Assembly: GCF_023806625.1 (NCBI RefSeq)
Contig: NZ_JAMTDX010000018.1
Location: forward strand, 1 to 35,158
Direction: 5' to 3'
Length of the DNA stretch: 35,158 bases
Source: Accumulibacter sp.
GTDB lineage: Bacteria; Pseudomonadota; Gammaproteobacteria; Burkholderiales; Rhodocyclaceae
Of the stretch, positions 23,175-31,324 are shown piece after piece. Under the pieces are notes generated by a model. The model was not told where the DNA came from and searched no databases. It saw only the letters and a list, made by a program, of their open reading frames with translations. How positions within the stretch are numbered: position 1 is the stretch's first letter; each line of letters starts with the position of its first letter. The translations under genes and the position numbers were made by a program.

Positions 23175-23375
23175 ATGGCTCCCAAGTATCCCAACATCAC
23201 GGTTCGCCTGTCCGGCCGTGACAGCAATGCCTTCATGATCCTTGGCTTGTGCCAACGGGCTGCAAAAGATGCGGGACTCCCGAAGGAAGAGATTGACGCC
23301 TTCTACAAAGAGGCCACAAGCGGCGATCATGATCATCTGATCCAAACCGCCATGCGCTGGTTCAGCTGCGCGTAG
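23175..23375 (+). CDS. Small conserved-looking protein of unknown function
   Basis: This 66-residue protein begins MAPKYPNITVRLSGRDSNAF and contains FMILGLCQRAAKDAGLPKEE and DHDHLIQTAMRWF. I have a general recollection of similar small proteins in mobile elements but no function. AAGGAA lies 8 bases before the ATG. An AT-rich stretch at 23110-23130 upstream, unlike the GC-rich surroundings, may hold its promoter. It converges with hsdR and their 3' ends overlap by 14 bases. It lies exactly at the junction between phage lysis genes and the defence operon. Confidence 0.65.
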   Translation: MAPKYPNITVRLSGRDSNAFMILGLCQRAAKDAGLPKEEIDAFYKEATSGDHDHLIQTAMRWFSCA

Positions 23376-26337
23376 CCGCCGCCCCGCCCTGCGCCGCCTT
23401 GTTGGCATAGGTGGCCGCGAAAATCGTCTCCGAGAGCCACTTCTTGAACGATGGATTATCGCTGAATTGTTTGAAGAGTTCGGTGTGGTCTGACAGCAGC
23501 TCGATGACTGCCCGCTCCAGCGCCTTGTCGTGCTCGATACGAGCGTTTTGTTTATCCGAGTTCTTCATCGCGTTCTGGTAGGCCTTGTCGGCCGCTACCT
23601 TAGTCGGCAATTCCTCCGCGATCACTTTTCCAATCTTATCAGCGTCCTTCCAGTCGATGTTGCCGAACATCTCGTTGAACGTCTTCAGGATGTTGCTCAG
23701 CAGGTCGAGCTCCGGCTCCGGCTTTCGGCCGCCGCCGCTGGTGGGGACGGGGCCGATTTCTGCATTGGCATCGGGCAACGCGATCGACATAGTCGCCTGC
23801 GCCTCGACCCGGTAGCTGTCCATGTCGATGGATTCGAGAATACCCTTCGAGAGGTCCTGCTCTTCTGGTGCCGGCAATTTCGGCGTGAGGAAGTTCAGGA
23901 AAATCGAGAGCTTCTCCCACGCCGCGTTGGTATAGGGCAGGATCGCGGCGAGGAACCCGTAGGTCCGCGTAAACGCCTTTGCCTTGCCCTTGAAGTCTAC
24001 CTGTCCGTCTTCATCGAGGTCGGTCTTGTAAACCGCAACACACGCATCGAGAATCGGGTCGAGTTTGTCCCTGTCGGCACCGCCGAGATACAGCGCCACA
24101 AGGTTTTCAACCTGCTCCCAGGAATAGACCTGATAACCATCGAGCCGCGCTTTCAGGTCGTGCAATTTGTTCGGGTCAGTCTCCTCGCTCAGGATCGTCG
24201 TGCGGTAATAATCCTCGAACGACGCCTTGATCCCATCCACGTCGTTCATGAAGTCCAGAACGAAGGTGTCGTGCTTCTGCGGATGTGCCCGGTTCAGGCG
24301 CGACAGCGTCTGCACGGCCTTGATGCCGGAAAGCGTCTTGTCCACGTACATCGTGTGCAGCAGCGGTTCGTCGTAGCCGGTCTGGAACTTGTCGGCGACG
24401 ATGAGGAATCGGTACGGGTCCTTCTGGATCAACTCTTCGATCTTGTTGCTCGGAAAGCCGTTGAGCGACGCCTCGGTAACCTTCTGTCCGCCAAATTCAT
24501 GCTCGCCCGAGAAGGCGACGATGGCCTGATAGGGGCTCTTGCGCTCCTTCAGATACTCCCCAAAGGCGTGAAAGTACTGTATGGCGCGGTGAATCCCGCT
24601 GGTCACCACCATGGCGCGCGCCGCACCACCGATCTTGCGGTGGGCCATCACCTGGTCATGGAAATGATCGACCATGATCTCCGCCTTCTTACGGATGGCA
24701 TGATCGTGGGATTCGACATAGCGGCGGAGCTTCTTCTGCGCCCGCTTGGTGTCGAACTGCGGATCGTCCTCCACCGTCTTCATGAGGCGGTAATAGCTCT
24801 CGACTGGCGTGTAGTGCTTCAGAACATCGAGGATGAAACCCTCCTCGATGGCCTGCTTCATCGAGTAATTATGGAACGGGACGTGCCTGACCTTGCCGCC
24901 CTCCGGTACTGCCGTGCCGAAAATCTCCAGCGTCTTGTTCTTCGGCGTGGCCGTAAAAGCGAAGTAGCTCGCGTTCGGCAGAACCTTCCGCGCCTCCATC
25001 AGCCGGTTGATGGTGTCCTCGACCGTCTCCTCTTCCTCCTCGGCGCCGTTCGCGGCGAGTGCGATGTTCATCTTTGCGGATGTCCGCCCGCCCTGGCTGG
25101 AATGCGCCTCGTCGATGATGATGGCGAAGGTTCGCCCACGATGCTCGTCCCCGATCTCGTCCAGGATGAACGGGAACTTTTGTACCGTGGTGATGATGAT
25201 CTTCTTGCCCTGCTGCAGGAAAGTCCGCAGCTGCTGCGACCCTTCGGTCACCGCTCCGACAATGGAGGATACCTGCGCGAACTGCTTGATGGTGTCGCGG
25301 ATCTGTTTGTCGAGATTGCGCCTGTCTGTGACCACGATGACGGTGTCGAAGGTCGGCTTGCCACCGCTCTCCAGCCCAATCAGCTGGTGGCCGAGCCAGG
25401 CAATCGAGTTGCTCTTGCCCGACCCCGCCGAGTGCTGGATCAGGTACCGCCGCCCTGCGCCGGAGGACTTGGCATCCGCCAGCAACTTTCGGACCACATC
25501 GAGCTGGTGAAAGCGCGGGAAGACCTGCTTCGGCGGCTTCTTCTTGCCCCGTTCGTCCGTTTCCTCGACCACCTGCGCATAGTTTTCCAGGATATCAGTT
25601 AGGTTCCGCTTGGTCAGAACCTGCTTCCAAAGATAGTCGGTCTTCAGGCCATGGGGGTTGGGCGGGTTCCCCGCGCCGTCGTTCCAGCCCTTGTTGAACG
25701 GCAGGAACCAGGACGCCTTGCCCTTCAGATGCGTGCACATCCGCACCTCGTGGTCGTCCACGGCGAAGTGGACGACGCAGCGGCCGAACTGGAACAGCAG
25801 CTCCTTGGGATCGCGGTCGCGCTTGTACTGCTCGATGGCGTCCTCGACCGTCTGCTTGGTCAGGCTGTTCTTCAGCTCGAACGTGGCGACAGGCAGACCG
25901 TTGATGAACAGCGCCACATCGAGCGACAGTTTGGCCGCATCCTTGGAATAATGCAGCTGGCGGGTGACGCTGAAGATGTTGGCGGCGAACAGCTCCTCGG
26001 CCTTGGCGTTGCCAGGCGTTGGCGTGCCGAAGAACAGCTCCACCGAGCCAGGGCCGTGCTTCACCCCGTTGCGCAGCACGTCGATGACGCCGCGCTTGGC
26101 GATCTCGCCCTGCAACCGGTGCAGGAACTGAAGCCGCTTCGGTCCGTCCTCGCGGATGCCGAGCGCTTCGACGGCCTCCGGCTGCGTGGCGCCCAAGAAG
26201 TCGAACAGCTTCCCCTGGTCGACGGCGTGGTCCCGGTCGAAATCCTTCGAGTCCCCGGCGACGTACCCCGCCTCGTCGATCAGCGAGCGGACGATCAGGG
26301 CTTCGAGGCCCTTTTCGCTGGTGTCAGTCGTCGGCAT
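23362..26337 (-). CDS. hsdR: Type I restriction endonuclease subunit R
   Basis: The 991-residue protein is the motor/nuclease of a type I restriction enzyme. An N-terminal PD-(D/E)XK nuclease is visible as Asp140 ... Glu154-Leu-Lys156 (ATFELKNSL). The SF2 translocase motifs follow: Walker A SAGSGKS at 303-309 and DEAH at 409-412 (IIIDEAHSSQGGR). Motif VI-like SRLNRAHPQKHDTFVLDF is near residue 680. The C-terminal helical region binds the HsdM/HsdS core. The protein translocates DNA and cuts at a distance after recognition of an unmethylated site. Its start overlaps the hsdS stop by 14 bases, and it is the last gene of the leftward operon. Length and motifs look intact. Confidence 0.95.
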   Translation of the reverse strand: MPTTDTSEKGLEALIVRSLIDEAGYVAGDSKDFDRDHAVDQGKLFDFLGATQPEAVEALGIREDGPKRLQFLHRLQGEIAKRGVIDVLRNGVKHGPGSVELFFGTPTPGNAKAEELFAANIFSVTRQLHYSKDAAKLSLDVALFINGLPVATFELKNSLTKQTVEDAIEQYKRDRDPKELLFQFGRCVVHFAVDDHEVRMCTHLKGKASWFLPFNKGWNDGAGNPPNPHGLKTDYLWKQVLTKRNLTDILENYAQVVEETDERGKKKPPKQVFPRFHQLDVVRKLLADAKSSGAGRRYLIQHSAGSGKSNSIAWLGHQLIGLESGGKPTFDTVIVVTDRRNLDKQIRDTIKQFAQVSSIVGAVTEGSQQLRTFLQQGKKIIITTVQKFPFILDEIGDEHRGRTFAIIIDEAHSSQGGRTSAKMNIALAANGAEEEEETVEDTINRLMEARKVLPNASYFAFTATPKNKTLEIFGTAVPEGGKVRHVPFHNYSMKQAIEEGFILDVLKHYTPVESYYRLMKTVEDDPQFDTKRAQKKLRRYVESHDHAIRKKAEIMVDHFHDQVMAHRKIGGAARAMVVTSGIHRAIQYFHAFGEYLKERKSPYQAIVAFSGEHEFGGQKVTEASLNGFPSNKIEELIQKDPYRFLIVADKFQTGYDEPLLHTMYVDKTLSGIKAVQTLSRLNRAHPQKHDTFVLDFMNDVDGIKASFEDYYRTTILSEETDPNKLHDLKARLDGYQVYSWEQVENLVALYLGGADRDKLDPILDACVAVYKTDLDEDGQVDFKGKAKAFTRTYGFLAAILPYTNAAWEKLSIFLNFLTPKLPAPEEQDLSKGILESIDMDSYRVEAQATMSIALPDANAEIGPVPTSGGGRKPEPELDLLSNILKTFNEMFGNIDWKDADKIGKVIAEELPTKVAADKAYQNAMKNSDKQNARIEHDKALERAVIELLSDHTELFKQFSDNPSFKKWLSETIFAATYANKAAQGGAAATRS

Positions 26338-28438
26338 CGGCCCCCTCCATCACCTCGGCGTCGTCGCCTTCCAGGTTCGGGTCCAACGCATCGTCCCCGT
26401 CGGAAATCAGTTCATCCGCAGGAGCGGTGATCTCGATATGCCGAACATCCAGCTTGCCGGTAACGACATCGGCGATCAGGCGTTCGCGGTACTCGCGGAC
26501 CAGCTGTATCTCACGTTGAACCCGATCAATGGTTTGTTCGAGCGTTGCCGTTTCTGTTGCAAGCCAAGCCGATATCTCTCGCTGCTCTTCAATAGGCGGG
26601 ACCGGAAAACGAAGCCTCTTTATATCAGACGACGAAAGATGCTTCACGGTGGTCGAGAATGTCTGGTCGTTGATCCACTTCAGAGGGAAGGCGATGAGCG
26701 AGGCGAGGTACGCTTCGTGCAGTTGCTCATTGGGACGGATACAGCAAACACGCTGATTTAATAGGGCCGTAGGCCCCTTCCACCGCGCAACATTGAAGTC
26801 TCCATCCATTCCAACGAGTATGTCGCCAGTTTGAACGGCCGCATCTTCGACGAATTCTCCCGTGTACGTGACTATCGTATCTTCGCGAAAAATGTCTCTG
26901 ATCCGGATGAGCGGATGCCCAGTTCCGTCATTGGAAAAAAGCCTGGAATCAAATGGGTAACCGTTGATCAGTTTTATCTTCGAGCCAAGGTGAATTGTTT
27001 GCCAATGCGCCGGAACCTCGGGCATCCAGTCGATACCGGTGGGCTTCATCGGGGCGTCGGGGTTTAGGCCGCGGGTGACGGCGCGGTTGATGATCGCCTG
27101 CTTCTGCTCGTTCAACAGCCCGATCAGCCGCCGCTTGTTGCGGATCAGCCGGCGGACCTGCGCTTCCTTGGCGCGAAGGAAGGCGACCATGCGCTCCTGC
27201 TCCTCGCGCGGCGGGCACGGGAACGCGATGTCGAGGAATTTATCGGGATAGAGCCGCAACCGCGATGCCCGAATGCCAGTCGAACGGCAGATGTACTCCC
27301 ACCTCAGCATCGGCGTGCGCAGGAGGTAGTCGACGTACTCGGGCAGGAAGTCCTCCGAGTTCAGGGGGCGATAGACGCCATAGGCCGGGCTTACGATCCC
27401 CACGTTCTTCGAGACGCCAAGCGCCGACATCCACGCCCACATCGTGTTAATGACCACGTCGTTCGGCCGCGCCACCTTGTGGCCGACGTAGGACTCGGCC
27501 TTGAACATTGTCACGTTCTTCTGGCTGCGTGGTGTCACGCCTGTGGTGTGCGAGACTGAAAGCAGCTCCTCCTCGCCGGTCTGCGAACGCTCGTCGATTT
27601 CGCGGAAGAAGTACTTTCCGCGCTTCTCCTGCCATTGCGCCGGGATCTCACCGAGCCAATGAACTCGCGCGGGTCTGTATGCCGGATAGGCTGCGGGCGA
27701 CTGCTTCGGTTTCGCCTCGACGGCAAGATTGGGCTGAATATCCATTTGGCCCTTGGCGATCATCGGCTGATCGAACAGAGAAGGTTGCGGCAGGTCGCGC
27801 AGCGGTGGCGCGACAACCGGACGTGACTCGATCCCGACCGGCCTGGAGGCCCCGTCGGCGGCGCGAATCGCCTCGATCGGCTGGCGGAACAGAAGGAACT
27901 CCGGAATGGCCAGCGGCTCGATGAACCGCAGGCCCTCCGCCTCATCGCCCTTTAGCTGCTCGCGAAGCTCCATCAGCAGGCGGCCCAGCACGTTCATGCC
28001 GACGAGTGAGCCGTCGTCGGCGACCTTCGCGCCCCAGAAATCATCCTTGCGGGATTGCTCGACGATGGGGCGGCCCCCCGTCGCCAGCAGCAGCCTGCCG
28101 AACTCACGCCAGTTCTGCGCCAGCTTCACCCGAAGGCACCAGCGCATGATCTTGACGCGCACCGCGTCCCAGTCCGGCCGCGAGTCCTTGCGAAACGGCT
28201 TGCTGCGCATCTTCGCCGTCATCGGGCTATGCTCGTCGATGATCTTGCGCTGCACGTCCGGCAGATGCGGAAATCGGCACGCCTGATAGAGGGCTTCCGA
28301 CGTACGGATGCGAACGCCGTTCACCCGCAGCGGAAAGCCCGGCGCCATGTTCGACAGACCGCCGAACCGCTCATTCGTCTTCAGGAAGACGACGCTGGCG
28401 GAGGGGTCATATGTGCGAACCTGGCTGGCCTGGGACAT
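26324..28438 (-). CDS. hsdS: Specificity subunit HsdS with N-terminal NADAR domain
   Basis: The 704-residue protein combines two functions. Residues about 15-162 form a NADAR (YbiA/DUF1768) domain: FGGLSNMAP, SEALYQACRFP, DDFWGAK (132-138) and GMNVLGRLLMELRE (147-160). NADAR enzymes process ADP-ribose derivatives and include ADP-ribosyl-guanine hydrolases that act as antitoxins to DarT. A linker (about 165-255) leads to two HsdS half-repeats. Each opens with a W-x-x-E-[IV]-P-x-x-W motif (WLGEIPAQW at 261, WMPEVPAHW at 471) and ends in a helix (REEQERMVAFLRAKEAQVRR and EEQREISAWLATE). The frame extends to 28537, but the ATG at 28438 shares its A with the upstream TGA, so I take that start. Fusion to HsdS would place NADAR at the DNA-bound complex. 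Confidence 0.9.
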   Translation of the reverse strand: MSQASQVRTYDPSASVVFLKTNERFGGLSNMAPGFPLRVNGVRIRTSEALYQACRFPHLPDVQRKIIDEHSPMTAKMRSKPFRKDSRPDWDAVRVKIMRWCLRVKLAQNWREFGRLLLATGGRPIVEQSRKDDFWGAKVADDGSLVGMNVLGRLLMELREQLKGDEAEGLRFIEPLAIPEFLLFRQPIEAIRAADGASRPVGIESRPVVAPPLRDLPQPSLFDQPMIAKGQMDIQPNLAVEAKPKQSPAAYPAYRPARVHWLGEIPAQWQEKRGKYFFREIDERSQTGEEELLSVSHTTGVTPRSQKNVTMFKAESYVGHKVARPNDVVINTMWAWMSALGVSKNVGIVSPAYGVYRPLNSEDFLPEYVDYLLRTPMLRWEYICRSTGIRASRLRLYPDKFLDIAFPCPPREEQERMVAFLRAKEAQVRRLIRNKRRLIGLLNEQKQAIINRAVTRGLNPDAPMKPTGIDWMPEVPAHWQTIHLGSKIKLINGYPFDSRLFSNDGTGHPLIRIRDIFREDTIVTYTGEFVEDAAVQTGDILVGMDGDFNVARWKGPTALLNQRVCCIRPNEQLHEAYLASLIAFPLKWINDQTFSTTVKHLSSSDIKRLRFPVPPIEEQREISAWLATETATLEQTIDRVQREIQLVREYRERLIADVVTGKLDVRHIEITAPADELISDGDDALDPNLEGDDAEVMEGADADD

Positions 28439-29484
28439 CAGAACACGTCCTTCGCCAGCATGGCCATGAAGCGCTTCATCGACGTGTCGCTGTTGGTCGT
28501 CCGGGGGAACAGGGGATGCCAAGGATCGCCCGCCCAAAGCGCCAGCGGCGCATTGTTCGGACAGTTCCTGAAAGTGACGATCAGCGAACCGAAGCCGAGG
28601 GTCTCAAGGAGCATGTTTCCCAACGGACGTTGGTACTTATTGAGGTTCGGGCACATCTGCCGAATGCGTACGCCAGCCTTCAGAAACTCTTCTTCCAGAA
28701 GCTGGCGCGCTTCGTCGCTTGAAAAAATCCCCTTTCCACCGACCTGTCCTGCTGTCCGCAAGTGCGGCTTATGGGTCATAGCCGCTACGTATTCGTTCAC
28801 CGCAGCGTCATCAGGAATACGGACAGGTCGCAATACGTCTGATGTATCGGTCTGGGCATTCTGATTTTCGAGACCTAGCTCACACCACCAATGGAACTCT
28901 ATTTTCTTTCCGGCATCTTTAGCGGTTTTCCGAATATTTCCCTTGTTATAGTGTTCTGCGTAATACCTTGCGCCGGTGTGCATCGCGATCATGATTATAT
29001 GCACCGTGGCTTTCGCAGGCGCGTTCTTGGCGATCCATTTCTCGATGTCTTGCTTTACTCTGTTTCCAGTGAAGGTCGCGTCATCAATGTAGACGAATAC
29101 TTCTGCGTCCTTGCCGCACTCGGAAACCTCGAAACCACAATTTGCCTTCAGCAACTTGCTGAACAGAGCGAGCATCTGCGTCTGGCTGGCACCGCCGCCC
29201 TGAATATCGAGGAACTGGACCTCTTTCCAAAATGCACACGGGTTATCACCGACCAATTTCTCGGTTTGAAACAGTCCGTGCAGAAATTTCGTGGTCCTCG
29301 CGCGGGAAAAGTAGGTCTTCTTAAGGACGTGATCCATCTCGCGCAGGATTGGAAGCTGCACCGCAGCGTCAAACTGGTTGATCCAGCGCTCGACATGCTT
29401 CGGGGTCGGCGCGGGCAGGTCGCCTTCACGATAATCGGCGGTCGTCGCGGCTATTGACGCGAGAAGGTCGTCCCGTTCAGCCAT
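28438..29484 (-). CDS. Phosphoribosyltransferase-like protein of the defence operon
   Basis: In this 348-residue protein EVFVYIDDATFTGNRV (about 128-143) has the form of a type I phosphoribosyltransferase PRPP loop (hydrophobic strand, DD, then TG). The C-terminal GSLIVTFRNCPNNAPLALW and HPLFPR resemble the PRTase-CE group described in prokaryotic conflict systems. PRTases move a phosphoribosyl group from or to PRPP; in a conflict setting the substrate could be a nucleotide signal or NAD-related metabolite, which is inference. Also visible is an N-terminal helical segment, WINQFDAAVQLPILREMDHV (34-53). It follows the DUF262 gene by 41 bases and is coupled to the NADAR-HsdS gene by TGATG. I am fairly sure of the fold, not the reaction. 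Confidence 0.75.
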   Translation of the reverse strand: MAERDDLLASIAATTADYREGDLPAPTPKHVERWINQFDAAVQLPILREMDHVLKKTYFSRARTTKFLHGLFQTEKLVGDNPCAFWKEVQFLDIQGGGASQTQMLALFSKLLKANCGFEVSECGKDAEVFVYIDDATFTGNRVKQDIEKWIAKNAPAKATVHIIMIAMHTGARYYAEHYNKGNIRKTAKDAGKKIEFHWWCELGLENQNAQTDTSDVLRPVRIPDDAAVNEYVAAMTHKPHLRTAGQVGGKGIFSSDEARQLLEEEFLKAGVRIRQMCPNLNKYQRPLGNMLLETLGFGSLIVTFRNCPNNAPLALWAGDPWHPLFPRTTNSDTSMKRFMAMLAKDVF

Positions 29485-29525
29485 GTCTCGCCCCTCCGCT
29501 TGCGTTGCGTGTCCCCGACGGCATT

Positions 29526-31322
29526 TCAGAGCCCTTCGAAATAGGTTTTGATCTTCTGGGACATCAGCTTTCGCCGCTGTTCCAGGAAGTCATCGAAGGA
29601 CGGGATGTCGCCGTCGAGCAGGCTTTCCGGCAGGCAGCTCATCGCAAGGTTGGCGCGCATCTCATCGGCCGTCGTGATGCCGCCATACTTCCGGGTGCCG
29701 CCGTTGCATTGGTCCGCCAGCTCGGCGAAGTAGACCTTTGGATCGCGATCGCCGATGCCGATGTTGATCTCGCTTTGCGCGAGGACGAAGTTGGCAATCT
29801 GGTTGTAGCGACCGCGCGTCAGGCCCTGGCCCTTGAGGTGATTGCGAGGGTAGACGTGATGGACGTCGCTGCGGTTCAGCAGCAGATCGCGCACCGTGAT
29901 GTCCCGCGACAGGAAGCCTAGATCGCCGAGCTTCACCTGCGCCGCTTGATAAACGAGGAAATAGGGGCTCGACGCGGACGAGGTGTCCATCTCCTGCGGC
30001 AGCAGCGTGGTCCAGAAGCTTTCCGGCAGTTCGGCGTCGATCACCGAATCCGTATAGGTAGCAAGGCCGCGGGTCTCGATCTGGCGGATATCGAAATCGA
30101 AAGCCGTTTCGGGGCTACCCGAATAGCGCCCGCGCAGGAGCGACATGACGTACCAGCGCCGGACGAGACGCTCGATGTCGGCGGCCGGCATCCCTTCGGC
30201 GCGGCCGCGTAGGTAGAGGATGTAGGCGAAGTTGATGGCATTCTGGCTGCGGATCAGGCCGGCAGTGACGAAACCTGCCGAGCGCAGGATCATCGTCAGG
30301 CGGTCGAAATGCGTCTTGTTGATGAAGTTCAGGACACCGGTCTTCAGGCGGGCGAATGCCTCCTCGGCGACCGTCTCCTCATACTGCTTCGTCTCGAAGT
30401 TCCGGCCCGACAGAAGGGCGACCAAATCCTGCAGTTTGCCCCTTCGGAACTCCGACGTGAACGCCACGCGCAGCATGTCGGTGTAGGACGGGTCATAGAG
30501 GTCGTCATTGACGTCCTTCAGCCAGCGCATCTTCGGAAGAAACTCGGATGCGGCGAAGGCCTTGTCGCCCTTCTCGATGCGGGGCAGAAATTCGGGCGCG
30601 ATTGAGAGGTGGCAGAAATAGTCGATCGCCTTGCGCAGCATGTTGCCGCCATAGGTGTCGTTCGCCGCGATTTTCGACATCGCGAAATCCGCTTGGCTGA
30701 GCGATGCGCCGGCGGAATTCACGCGGATGAAGATTTCGGTTACCGTCTCGATGTCGAGGTCTTCGGCCAGCTCGATGATGCCGACCTGGTTATTGATAAT
30801 CTTGCGGACCTTCTCCAGCACCAATGAAATTTGGTCCTGATCCGCATCCGGATTGCGCGCTGCATATTCACGCGTGAGCTTGGTTAGGCTGGCGTCAGGC
30901 GCGAAGACTGTGGCCAAGTCAGGAATCCACGAGGCGTCCTTCTGAATGGCCGGGTTCGAGACTTCGAAGCGCTCCTCCACGGGATGGAACGCGATCCGAA
31001 TGCGTACGGTCTCGTAGTCCTTGGTCAGCACCTCCTGGCCGAGCAACGCGGCCATGAGCGCGGTAACGCGCTGCTGCCCATCGATAAGGATGCGCTTGCC
31101 CGAGGACGTGGAGCCATCCTTCAGCCGGACCGACGGGTTCCGCCAGGCGATCAGATAGCCCACCGGGTAGCCCTGATAGAGCGAGTCCAGCAGGTTTCGG
31201 ACCTTGGTCGCATCCCACACGAAAGGACGCTGGATTTCCGGAATGGCGATCTCGCCGGACTTCACCCAGGTAAGCAAGGTCTCAATCGGATGGGGGGTGA
31301 CGGAGTAGCGCTGGGTGGCCAT
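29526..31322 (-). CDS. DUF262/HNH (GmrSD-like) restriction-associated protein
   Basis: The 598-residue protein begins with a ParB/Srx-like DUF262 domain: [11 protein letters not shown] (27-37), [15 protein letters not shown] and [13 protein letters not shown], in which DGQQR (81-85) is the family NTP-handling/nickase signature. Its C-terminal region contains [11 protein letters not shown] (from about 486) followed by YNQIANF and GDRDP, a His-Me finger/HNH arrangement like the DUF1524 nuclease of GmrSD. GmrSD enzymes cut DNA with modified cytosines (glucosylated hmC). Here it is embedded between hsdM and hsdS, two bases after the hsdM stop (GGGAGGT ribosome site inside hsdM), so it is produced with the type I complex. 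The target is unknown. Confidence 0.85.
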   Translation of the reverse strand: MATQRYSVTPHPIETLLTWVKSGEIAIPEIQRPFVWDATKVRNLLDSLYQGYPVGYLIAWRNPSVRLKDGSTSSGKRILIDGQQRVTALMAALLGQEVLTKDYETVRIRIAFHPVEERFEVSNPAIQKDASWIPDLATVFAPDASLTKLTREYAARNPDADQDQISLVLEKVRKIINNQVGIIELAEDLDIETVTEIFIRVNSAGASLSQADFAMSKIAANDTYGGNMLRKAIDYFCHLSIAPEFLPRIEKGDKAFAASEFLPKMRWLKDVNDDLYDPSYTDMLRVAFTSEFRRGKLQDLVALLSGRNFETKQYEETVAEEAFARLKTGVLNFINKTHFDRLTMILRSAGFVTAGLIRSQNAINFAYILYLRGRAEGMPAADIERLVRRWYVMSLLRGRYSGSPETAFDFDIRQIETRGLATYTDSVIDAELPESFWTTLLPQEMDTSSASSPYFLVYQAAQVKLGDLGFLSRDITVRDLLLNRSDVHHVYPRNHLKGQGLTRGRYNQIANFVLAQSEINIGIGDRDPKVYFAELADQCNGGTRKYGGITTADEMRANLAMSCLPESLLDGDIPSFDDFLEQRRKLMSQKIKTYFEGL

Positions 31323-31324
31323 GT

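Noticed and set aside
23530-25602. Plus-strand open frame of 690 codons
   Set aside because: It is antisense to hsdR, whose helicase and nuclease motifs are intact.
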